DNA of 6,046 nt from an uncultured Haloferula sp. (GTDB taxonomy: Bacteria > Verrucomicrobiota > Verrucomicrobiae > Verrucomicrobiales > Akkermansiaceae): assembly GCA_946481625.1 (NCBI GenBank), contig CAMLOZ010000239.1, forward strand, positions 1 through 6,046, given 5' to 3'. Positions within the stretch are counted from its first letter, which is position 1. Every line of letters begins with the position of its first letter. The position numbers and the translations under genes were made by a program. The notes under the pieces were generated by a model. The model was not told the origin of the DNA and did not search any database. It was given only the letters and a program-made list of their open reading frames with translations. Positions 1 through 4,945 of the stretch are shown here, piece after piece.

Positions 1-398
1 AGGGTGTATCGGTCGAGAATGTTCGCGATCGCGTTGCGGACATCGATCATCAGCATGCGAAGGCCGCAGTGATCCTCATCCGGACAGGTGCAGCGCTGGT
101 AGGCGAACTCGCTGGCGCAGCAGATCGGCGCGAGGCGGCCGTCCATGAGGCGGACCAGATCACCGATGCGGATCTTGTCGGCGGGCGTGGCGAGCGTGTA
201 GCCGCCCAGCTTCCCGCGCTTCGTCTCCACGATCCCCGCTTCACGGAGTTCCTGCAGGATGCGCTCAATGAATTTCAGCGGCAGCCGGTTGGCATCGGCC
301 AGCTCCACCCCGGATACGGTGGGGAGGCCCATCTCGGCAGCAATGCCCAGGTGGATGGTGGCGCGAAGCGCGTATTCGGCTTTCTTGGAAAGGTGCAT
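1..398 (-). CDS. Rrf2-family transcriptional regulator, probable Fe-S sensor (3' end cut by window edge)
   Basis: Reading the minus strand from the ATG at 398-396 gives 132 open residues beginning MHLSKKAEYALRA, the characteristic Rrf2 N-terminus, and still open at position 1. Residues about 1-65 form the winged helix-turn-helix: the recognition-helix region is LKFIERILQELREAGIV (41-57) and the wing is RGKLGGYTLA (61-70). Cysteines at 93, 94, 103, 105 and 111 sit where IscR, NsrR and RirA carry their cluster ligands; C94, C103 or C105, and C111 are the likeliest set, which suggests [2Fe-2S] or [4Fe-4S] sensing. The family is usually 140-165 residues, so only about 10-30 residues of the C-terminal dimerisation helix are missing. 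No Shine-Dalgarno sequence precedes the ATG. It is a cytoplasmic DNA-binding repressor or activator by family. The regulated genes cannot be told: no Fe-S, cysteine or nitric-oxide gene is in view. Confidence 0.9.
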   Translation of the reverse strand, partial: MHLSKKAEYALRATIHLGIAAEMGLPTVSGVELADANRLPLKFIERILQELREAGIVETKRGKLGGYTLATPADKIRIGDLVRLMDGRLAPICCASEFAYQRCTCPDEDHCGLRMLMIDVRNAIANILDRYT

Positions 399-448
399 TC
401 GCTAATGTGGAGTAAACGGTAGAGAATAGGGGTAGGGGGTCAAGTCAG

Positions 449-475
449 AATTTATAGATTGGCCAACCCGTTCAA
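449..475 (-). promoter_or_regulatory. Candidate sigma-70 promoter for the Rrf2 gene
   Basis: On the minus strand TTGAAC (475-470) could be a -35 box. TAAATT (454-449), or the overlapping TATAAA (456-451), could be a -10 box. The spacing is 15 or 13 bases, shorter than the preferred 17, so the match is weak. Its place about 50 bases upstream of the Rrf2 ATG and downstream of the preceding terminator is what makes it plausible. Confidence 0.25.
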
Positions 476-490
476 CATAAGCTTATTATG
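476..490. promoter_or_regulatory. Palindrome upstream of the Rrf2 gene, candidate operator
   Basis: The sequence holds two nested symmetric elements: the perfect 10-base palindrome ATAAGCTTAT (477-486) and CATAA/TTATG arms at 476-480 and 486-490. It directly abuts the candidate -35 box of the Rrf2 gene and lies in a locally AT-rich patch. Rrf2 proteins often regulate their own promoter by binding AT-rich dyads, so an autoregulatory operator is a reasonable guess. The sequence does not match a specific known Rrf2 consensus that I can name with confidence. Confidence 0.25.
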
Positions 491-528
491 AAGCAGCTAT
501 AACCTCGAAAGCCGCGATCCATCGACAC

Positions 529-555
529 AAAAAAGCCGGAGCGCTGCTCCGGCTT
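529..555 (-). terminator. Rho-independent terminator, minus strand
   Basis: A perfect 10-bp stem is formed by AAGCCGGAGC (533-542) and GCTCCGGCTT (546-555) around a 3-base loop. Read on the minus strand, the GC core is followed by six T residues (534-529), the classic intrinsic terminator layout. On the plus strand the hairpin is followed by GATGG, so it works in one direction only. It lies about 40 bases downstream of the stop of the small Fis-type reading frame at 595-900, and so indicates that this frame, or a transcript through it, is really transcribed leftward. Confidence 0.88.
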
Positions 556-594
556 GATGGTAGAGGGCGGCTCCGAGGCGGTCGCCGCGGTGGG

Positions 595-900
595 TCAGAT
601 CAACGCGATTCCGAACTTCAGGGCAAGCTCGATGCAGGTGGCGCGGGAGAGGCCGAGCTCGCGGGAAGCATCGCTGATCCGGCCCTGGTGGCGGAGCAGA
701 GCATCCCGGATCATCCTTCGCTCCAGTTGTTCGCGTGCTTCCTTGAGGGTTTTCGGAAGGGAACCTTCCAAGGCCGGATCCAAGTCGGACCATGCGGCCG
801 GCGCCCTCCTTGGCGAGAACGCAGGCGGCTGGAGGCGGCTTCCGGATCTCCGGCGCGCGCGGAAACGCGGGAGGAAAAGAGAGAAGAGGTACGGTTTCAC
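595..900 (-). CDS. Orphan Fis-type helix-turn-helix protein, or remnant of a sigma-54 activator
   Basis: The frame is 101 residues from a GTG at 900-898; it stays open upstream only to a stop at 954-952 and offers no ATG before residue 64. Residues about 1-50 are arginine- and proline-rich with no recognisable domain. Residues about 50-100 match the C-terminal Fis-type (HTH_8) domain of NtrC-class activators: TLKEAREQLERRMIRDALL is the first helix pair and GRISDASRELGLSRATCIEL is the helix-turn-helix. The wording is closest, from memory, to PrsR-type regulators of exopolysaccharide and PEP-CTERM genes. The receiver and AAA+ ATPase domains that such activators need (about 350 residues) are absent here and in the other minus-strand frames upstream. 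Two explanations fit: a free-standing small DNA-binding protein, or the decayed 3' end of a former activator gene. The downstream terminator favours transcription; the poor start (GTG, no ribosome site) favours decay. The HTH family call is fairly sure, the gene status is not. Confidence 0.55.
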   Translation of the reverse strand: MKPYLFSLFLPRFRARRRSGSRLQPPAFSPRRAPAAWSDLDPALEGSLPKTLKEAREQLERRMIRDALLRHQGRISDASRELGLSRATCIELALKFGIALI

Positions 901-1183
901 GGCTTTGAGGGGGGTTGGAGCCGATTTGCAGGGTGGCGCTAGGTCGGAGACCTAACCGGATTGATTGTTAGTCACTTATTCCGAGGGCTTCGCAAGTGGG
1001 CTCGTAGAAGCCCGGATTGCGAGGCTCGGCTTGGTTAGGTTTAGCTCGCCGAGCATTCCTTCCCCGCGGAATTTTCGAGTTTCTTTCAACAGAGGCTGCG
1101 AAAAATCAACGAATTGCGGAAATCCACTTCTAACAAGGAATTTTTAACCTTTCTTTCTATTCTTGAAAAATTTAACTTTCGTG
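901..1183. other. Divergent intergenic region with inverted repeats and an AT-rich right end
   Basis: No convincing gene was found here. The stretch separates the leftward Fis-type frame from the rightward secreted-protein gene, so promoters for both should lie in it. I could not find a well-spaced -35/-10 pair or a sigma-54 -24/-12 element. Inverted repeats occur at 940-954 (6-bp arms), at 950-957 with 1033-1040 (8-bp arms) and at 1024-1030 with 1048-1054 (7-bp GC-rich arms). Base composition falls sharply at the right: positions 1141-1200 are 16/60 G+C, against 38/60 at 1261-1320. Confidence 0.6.
940..954. repeat. Short perfect inverted repeat (6-bp arms)
   Basis: TAGGTC (940-945) and GACCTA (949-954) pair perfectly around GGA. 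Part of the right arm is reused in a second dyad: ACCTAACC (950-957) is the exact reverse complement of GGTTAGGT (1033-1040), 75 bases away. The elements lie 40-55 bases upstream of the GTG of the Fis-type frame and could be an operator or the base of an RNA stem. No T-run follows, so a terminator is unlikely. Confidence 0.35.
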
Positions 1184-2488
1184 ATGCTTTATTTTGGAGG
1201 ATCGGAAACTTTACTCAAGCGAGTCGTGCGTTATGCATGGGTGCTTTTCGCCCTAGGGAATGGTGCATTTGCGGCGAGCGAGGGTTCGGCTTCGATCGCG
1301 TGGAACCCCAATCCGGAGACCGATGTGGCCGGGTATAAAATTTATTGGGGAGAGCTGAGCCGACAATACACCAACGTGCTCGACGTCGGCAACAGCGTGA
1401 CGGCGACCGTCGGAAACCTGACCAGCGGGCGCACCTACTATTGCGCGGTGAAGGCGTACAACGTGGCCCAACAGGAGAGCGCGTTTTCTGCCGAGGTCAC
1501 CCTGACCTACATCTCGGAGAACGCTCAGGCGGATACCAGTTCCCGGCTCGTGCTGCTGGAGGCGGAGAGCGGGACGCTCACCTCCCCTGCGGCGATTCTC
1601 GGCTCGGGGACGGACATCTATGTCGATAGCACCAACTACTCGACCGCCGCGAACGCCTCGACGACGATGACCTTCAACGCCGATGTGGCGGCGAACTACC
1701 ATGTGTGGTGCCGGGTGAAGGCACCCGCGGCGAGTTCCGACTCCTTCAACGTCAGCATGGACGGGGGGACCGAACAGGTCTTCCACGTCTACGGGGTGGC
1801 GGAGCCGACGGAGCCGCGCAGCAGTTCCTGGATTTGGAAGAGGATCCATGTGGCGGGGGGAGATCCACGGGACTATCCGCTCGCGATCGGCAGCCATTCG
1901 CTGAAGTTCCGCGTGCGGGAGCAGGGGGCCTGTCTCGACCGGATCGTGTTGAGTTCCGATCCGAATTTCACGCCGTCCGACTCCCTGCCACGGTCGGGCG
2001 ACGTGCTGAGCGTGACCAGCAGTCCGGTGGGGATGACCCGGCTTGCGGGTGAAACGGCATTCTTCGAAGTCACGGCTGCCGCCACCGGTCCGGTGACTTA
2101 CCAGTGGCGGAAGAACGGCAGCGACATCTCCGGTGCGACCTCGTCGATGCTCATCCTGGACGAGATCGACGGGAGCGACGCGGGAGACTACACGGTGCTT
2201 TTGAGGCGCGGCACGGCGAGCGTGACCACGGGATTGGCAATGCTGGCCGTGGTCGACTCTTCCGCGACGCCGGAATTCAAGGTGACGCGCATGACCATGA
2301 ATCCCGACCTGACCGTCAGTTTCGAACTGGACGGGGGGCTCGATGCGACCGTGCTGGTGTATGCTTCCGCAGACCTCCAGTCCTGGTCGCTGATTTCCAG
2401 CCAGACGAATTCGACGGGAACGATCCAAGTCTCCGATCCGGCGTCCGTGGGTCAGACCAAGCGGTTTTACAAGATCGTGACCCCGTAG
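1184..2488 (+). CDS. Secreted multidomain protein: fibronectin III, CBM6/35-like, Ig-like and C-terminal beta domain
   Basis: From the ATG at 1184 the protein has 434 residues. Residues 1-30 look like a Sec signal peptide (KR and R before the core YAWVLFAL, cleavage after AFA). Residues about 36-109 are a fibronectin type III domain (W40, the AGYKIYWG strand, the TYYCAVKAYN strand). Residues about 122-262 resemble a CBM6/CBM35 or malectin-like sugar-binding domain, opening with EAESG (126-130) and closing with LDRIVLSSDPNF. Residues about 276-358 are Ig-like (YQWRKNG around W308, DAGDYTV at 332-338). The last 70 residues form a beta-rich domain ending FYKIVTP, a common ending in verrucomicrobial secreted proteins. 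I see no catalytic domain, PEP-CTERM or LPXTG anchor, so adhesion or glycan binding is the best guess. The start is uncertain: TTG at 1163 and GTG at 1181 are in the same frame, and a GGAGG at 1196-1200 has no in-frame start at a working distance. It converges on the polysaccharide block with a 24-base gap. Confidence 0.85.
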   Translation: MLYFGGSETLLKRVVRYAWVLFALGNGAFAASEGSASIAWNPNPETDVAGYKIYWGELSRQYTNVLDVGNSVTATVGNLTSGRTYYCAVKAYNVAQQESAFSAEVTLTYISENAQADTSSRLVLLEAESGTLTSPAAILGSGTDIYVDSTNYSTAANASTTMTFNADVAANYHVWCRVKAPAASSDSFNVSMDGGTEQVFHVYGVAEPTEPRSSSWIWKRIHVAGGDPRDYPLAIGSHSLKFRVREQGACLDRIVLSSDPNFTPSDSLPRSGDVLSVTSSPVGMTRLAGETAFFEVTAAATGPVTYQWRKNGSDISGATSSMLILDEIDGSDAGDYTVLLRRGTASVTTGLAMLAVVDSSATPEFKVTRMTMNPDLTVSFELDGGLDATVLVYASADLQSWSLISSQTNSTGTIQVSDPASVGQTKRFYKIVTP

Positions 2489-2491
2489 GAC

Positions 2492-2503
2492 GCCGCACAC
2501 GGC
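2492..2503. terminator. Small hairpin between convergent genes, weak terminator candidate
   Basis: GCCG (2492-2495) and CGGC (2500-2503) pair around CACA in the 24-base gap between the stop of the secreted-protein gene (2488) and the stop of the export-lipoprotein gene (2513). The stem is only 4 bp and no T-run follows on either strand, so it is a poor terminator. No better candidate is seen between the two stops. Confidence 0.15.
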
Positions 2504-2512
2504 ACGAGGATA

Positions 2513-3175
2513 TCACCAGCGGCTCTGCTTCACGTAAACCGTGTCGTAGGGCCGCAGGTAGAAGGCGCTGTGGTTCGCCCCGGAGAGGGTGTCGTCCAGG
2601 TTGAGGGCATAGCGCTGGTGCTTGCCGCCTTGGTTGCGGACGACGACGACCTGCTTGCGATTGGCGAACTTCGAGAACCCGCCGGCTTCCATCACCGCTT
2701 CGAAGGCGGTCATCGGGCGGTCGAGCGGGATCTTGCCGGGCTTGTTCACCTCGCCCGAGACATAGACTCCGGCGGCGGCGGTTTCGACCGCGACGAGAAC
2801 CGTGGGGTTCTGCAGGTGGGTGGTGTACATCCCGGTCAATTGGGACTGGAGGGAAGCCACGCTCTTGCCGGAGGCGCTGACGTCGCCAACCTTCGGGAGG
2901 CTGACCCGGCCGTTGGCTTGGATGCGTTGTGTGGTATTGAGCTCCGGGGCACCGGGATAGCTGACCAGGATCACATCGCCCGCGGACAAGGTGCCTGTCG
3001 GGCGCGAGGACATCACATCCGGGGGGATCTCGGCGTAGGGCTCGGGGCCCTCGCAGCCGGTGAAAAGGCCGACCATCGCGACGGCCATGAGGGCCGTCAG
3101 CGCGGAAGCAAAGCCGTGGCGGAGGCGTTGCCACACGGAGGCGGCTTGGGTTTGGGTTGCTGGGATTGTCGTCAT
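2513..3175 (-). CDS. Short Wza/GumB-type polysaccharide export lipoprotein (OPX family)
   Basis: The 220-residue protein begins at the ATG at 3175-3173. A hydrophobic stretch at about 22-40 ends in LFTGC, giving a lipoprotein signal with lipidated C41; phenylalanine at -3 is slightly unusual. Residues about 60-132 form the polysaccharide export (Poly_export) domain, starting GTLSAGDVILVSYPG and ending in a PTVLVAV strand. Residues about 136-180 form an SLBB beta-grasp domain (GVYVSGEVNKPGKI, then AFEAVMEAGGF). Residues 207-216 (LRPYDTVYVK) give a closing strand. In Wza-dependent export these proteins form the periplasmic and outer-membrane conduit for capsule or exopolysaccharide. Wza is about 380 residues and spans the membrane with a C-terminal helix. 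This one stops right after the SLBB part, so it belongs to the short class that probably needs a separate outer-membrane partner. It lies 85 bases downstream of the rfbC-like gene on the same strand. A GTG at residue 14 is a possible alternative start; neither start has a Shine-Dalgarno site. Confidence 0.9.
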   Translation of the reverse strand: MTTIPATQTQAASVWQRLRHGFASALTALMAVAMVGLFTGCEGPEPYAEIPPDVMSSRPTGTLSAGDVILVSYPGAPELNTTQRIQANGRVSLPKVGDVSASGKSVASLQSQLTGMYTTHLQNPTVLVAVETAAAGVYVSGEVNKPGKIPLDRPMTAFEAVMEAGGFSKFANRKQVVVVRNQGGKHQRYALNLDDTLSGANHSAFYLRPYDTVYVKQSRW

Positions 3176-3198
3176 CGGATTGTATTTGGGGTGGGAGT

Positions 3199-3217
3199 GA
3201 ACAGGTTCTAGCAGGTT
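3199..3217. repeat. Ten-base-phased direct repeat and dyad upstream of the export lipoprotein gene
   Basis: CAGGTT occurs at 3202-3207 and again at 3212-3217, exactly one helical turn apart with CTAG between. The left copy is also the right half of the dyad GAAC-AG-GTTC (3199-3208). The element lies 24-42 bases upstream of the lipoprotein ATG in the only sizeable gap of the minus-strand block, where an internal promoter and operator would be expected. No clear -35/-10 pair accompanies it. Confidence 0.3.
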
Positions 3218-3260
3218 TTTACGCGGGGTGGCAGCGACTTTTGCAGGGGGAGGTCACGGC

Positions 3261-4007
3261 CTAAGCAGGACCGGCGAGGTAGCGGTCCCAATCGGCTGGC
3301 AGCGGGCATTTCTCGACATCGCTGGCGATGCGGCCTTCCCACTCCGGATTGAAGACGGTGCTGGTGCCGTAGACCATGATGAGGTCCTCGTTGCCGACAT
3401 TCCGCAGGGCATGGGCGACGCCGGAGGGAATGACGACGGCGGCGTTGTCCGGGCCGGAGCGGCTATCGCCGGGAATGACGAAGCGCATCACGCGGCGGGG
3501 CATACCGGCGCGTTCATCCACCAGCAGCATCTCGCAGATCCCGGTGAGGAAGAACATGACATCCCACTGTTCGCGGTCATAGGGCCGGAGCGAGTAGTCC
3601 TGCGGCGAGTCGATGTAGAGCTTCTTGAACCAAGCCGCGGGATCCTCGCCGGGAGGGATGTAGGGCGGATGGATGTGGAAGCCCTTCGCGCTATCGCGGT
3701 GCATAAGGGCGGAGGCCCATTGGCGCGGAGCGATGCCGATGCGGTCGAGGGTGCCCTCGGTGAGGCGGGTCAATTCCCCGAAGTATCCCCTGCCCTTCTG
3801 CTGATAGACGCGGCGTTGGAAGAGCTCCACACCGGGAATCCATGCCCCGGACAGGGAGTCCTTCCCGGCGATGGCCTCGGAGGCATTCACTCCGGTGGTG
3901 CCGAGACGCAGGGCGAGGTCCGCGCTGGAGTAGTCGCGGGTTTCGAGGCGCGCGCGGGCGTCCGGATTCAGGCCGGCCCAAGTGTCGGTATTGCGGGAAG
4001 CGGACAT
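3261..4007 (-). CDS. RfbC-like cupin, dTDP-4-dehydrorhamnose 3,5-epimerase family (divergent)
   Basis: The 248-residue protein starts at the ATG at 4007-4005, 5 bases after the rfbA stop, so it is almost certainly cotranscribed and probably translationally coupled. The cupin signature is visible: GRGYFGELTR (72-81), KGFHIHP (109-114 plus P) where RmlC has RGLHxQ, IPSGVAHALRNVG (193-205) where RmlC has its second conserved histidine loop, then LIMVYGTST and the NPEWEGRI strand (220-227). By family it would convert dTDP-4-keto-6-deoxyglucose to dTDP-4-keto-rhamnose in the cytoplasm, and its place after rfbB and rfbA supports that substrate. It is unusual: RmlC is about 180 residues, and here there are an extended N-terminus and roughly 25 extra residues after H111/H113. 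The QGK lysine motif is not found, and the usual aromatic pair before the P-x-x-E-G-G motif reads VF. It could instead act as a monoepimerase or as a ketoisomerase of the FdtA/QdtA kind. Family assignment is solid; exact reaction is not. Confidence 0.8.
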   Translation of the reverse strand: MSASRNTDTWAGLNPDARARLETRDYSSADLALRLGTTGVNASEAIAGKDSLSGAWIPGVELFQRRVYQQKGRGYFGELTRLTEGTLDRIGIAPRQWASALMHRDSAKGFHIHPPYIPPGEDPAAWFKKLYIDSPQDYSLRPYDREQWDVMFFLTGICEMLLVDERAGMPRRVMRFVIPGDSRSGPDNAAVVIPSGVAHALRNVGNEDLIMVYGTSTVFNPEWEGRIASDVEKCPLPADWDRYLAGPA

Positions 4008-4012
4008 GGCGC

Positions 4013-4924
4013 TCAGAGGGTGGCGAGGTATTCGCCGTAAGGGGTCTTGGCGTATTTCTTGATCGATTCGTCGAGCTTGGCGCGGTCGATGCGGCCCTGG
4101 AGGAAGGCGACTTCCTCGGGACAGGCGATCTTGAGACCCTGGCGCTGCTGGATGACCTGCACGAACTGGGTAGCATCCGCGAGGGAATCCGGCGTGCCGG
4201 TATCGAGCCAGGTGGTGCCGCGGCCGAGGAGTTCGACGCGGAGGTCGCCCTGCTCCAGATAGACGCGGTTCAGATCGGTGATCTCGAGTTCGCCGCGCGG
4301 CGAGGGCTTGAGGGCCTTGGCGATCTCGACGACCTTGCTGTCGTAGAAGTAGATGCCGGGGACGGCGTAGTTCGACTTCGGCTTGGCGGGCTTTTCTTCA
4401 AGCGAGACAACGTTGCCTTGGGTATCGAACTCGACGACCCCGTACTGCTCCGGCTGGTTCGTGTGGTAGCCGAAGACGGTGGCGCCTTCCTTGCGACGGG
4501 AGGCGGCCAGAAGCGACTTCGCGAGGTCGTGACCGTAGAAGAGGTTGTCACCGAGGACGAGGCAGGCCGGTTCGCCGGCGAGGAATTCCTCACCGATGAG
4601 GAAGGCCTGCGCGAGACCCTCCGGCTTCGGCTGCGGGGCATAGGAGATCTCCAGCCCCCACTGCGAGCCATCGCCCAGCAAGTGCTCGAAGGCCGGCAGG
4701 TCGCGCGGCGTGGAGATGAGCAGGACCTCCTTCACACCCGCGAGCATGAGCACGGTGAGCGGGTAGTAGATCATCGGCTTGTCATAGACCGGGATGAGCT
4801 GCTTGCTCACCGAATGGGTCATCGGGAACAAGCGGCTGCCGGTGCCGCCGGCGAGGATGATGCCCTTGCGGAGCGCGAGGTCGTCCGCGGAAGGCGCGAG
4901 GTAGCTAGTATCTGGACCGAGCAT
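4013..4924 (-). CDS. rfbA: Glucose-1-phosphate thymidylyltransferase (RmlA/RfbA)
   Basis: This 303-residue enzyme joins dTTP and glucose-1-phosphate to give dTDP-glucose and pyrophosphate, the first step of dTDP-sugar synthesis in the cytoplasm. All family motifs are present: the nucleotide-binding loop LAGGTGSRLFPMT (24-36), SKQLIPVYDKPMIYYP (40-55), the metal/sugar motif LGDN (124-127), EEKP (176-179), GELEITDLN (211-219) and WLDTGT (239-244). The length is slightly above the usual 286-295 residues because of about 18 extra residues before the standard RKGIILAGG start. No other start codon lies between, so the ATG at 4924-4922 is kept. The gene follows rfbB with a 21-base gap and precedes the rfbC-like gene by 5 bases, forming an rfbBAC order. 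No Shine-Dalgarno site is seen; the bases before the ATG are pyrimidine-rich (CTCTCCTCC). Confidence 0.97.
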   Translation of the reverse strand: MLGPDTSYLAPSADDLALRKGIILAGGTGSRLFPMTHSVSKQLIPVYDKPMIYYPLTVLMLAGVKEVLLISTPRDLPAFEHLLGDGSQWGLEISYAPQPKPEGLAQAFLIGEEFLAGEPACLVLGDNLFYGHDLAKSLLAASRRKEGATVFGYHTNQPEQYGVVEFDTQGNVVSLEEKPAKPKSNYAVPGIYFYDSKVVEIAKALKPSPRGELEITDLNRVYLEQGDLRVELLGRGTTWLDTGTPDSLADATQFVQVIQQRQGLKIACPEEVAFLQGRIDRAKLDESIKKYAKTPYGEYLATL

Positions 4925-4945
4925 GGAGGAGAGCGGTGAAAAGGT

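Noticed and set aside
69..422. A 117-codon plus-strand open frame at the left edge
   Set aside because: It is antisense to the Rrf2 gene, whose winged-helix and cysteine motifs are unmistakable.
554..955. A 133-codon plus-strand open frame opposite the Fis-type frame
   Set aside because: No domain resemblance, and it begins inside the minus-strand terminator hairpin; the minus frame has the helix-turn-helix and the terminator.
1253..2500. A 415-codon open frame on the minus strand opposite the secreted-protein gene
   Set aside because: It is arginine-, histidine- and proline-rich with no domain, the usual shadow of a GC-rich gene, whereas the plus frame has a signal peptide and clear Fn3, CBM-like and Ig motifs.
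3179..3184. TACAAT on the minus strand as a -10 box for the export lipoprotein gene
   Set aside because: It ends only 3 bases before the ATG, which would put the transcription start inside the gene, and no -35 box sits at the right distance.
3229..3245. TGGCAG...TTTGCA resembling a sigma-54 -24/-12 promoter on the plus strand
   Set aside because: GG and GC are separated by 11 bases instead of the strictly required 10, and no plus-strand gene lies downstream.
3228..4040. A 270-codon plus-strand open frame opposite the rfbC-like gene
   Set aside because: No recognisable domain and composition typical of an antisense shadow; the minus frame carries the cupin motifs.
3842..4939. A 365-codon plus-strand open frame across rfbC-like and rfbA
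   Set aside because: The minus strand encodes all RfbA motifs here. The plus frame is a low-complexity mirror rich in Arg, Glu, Gly and Val.
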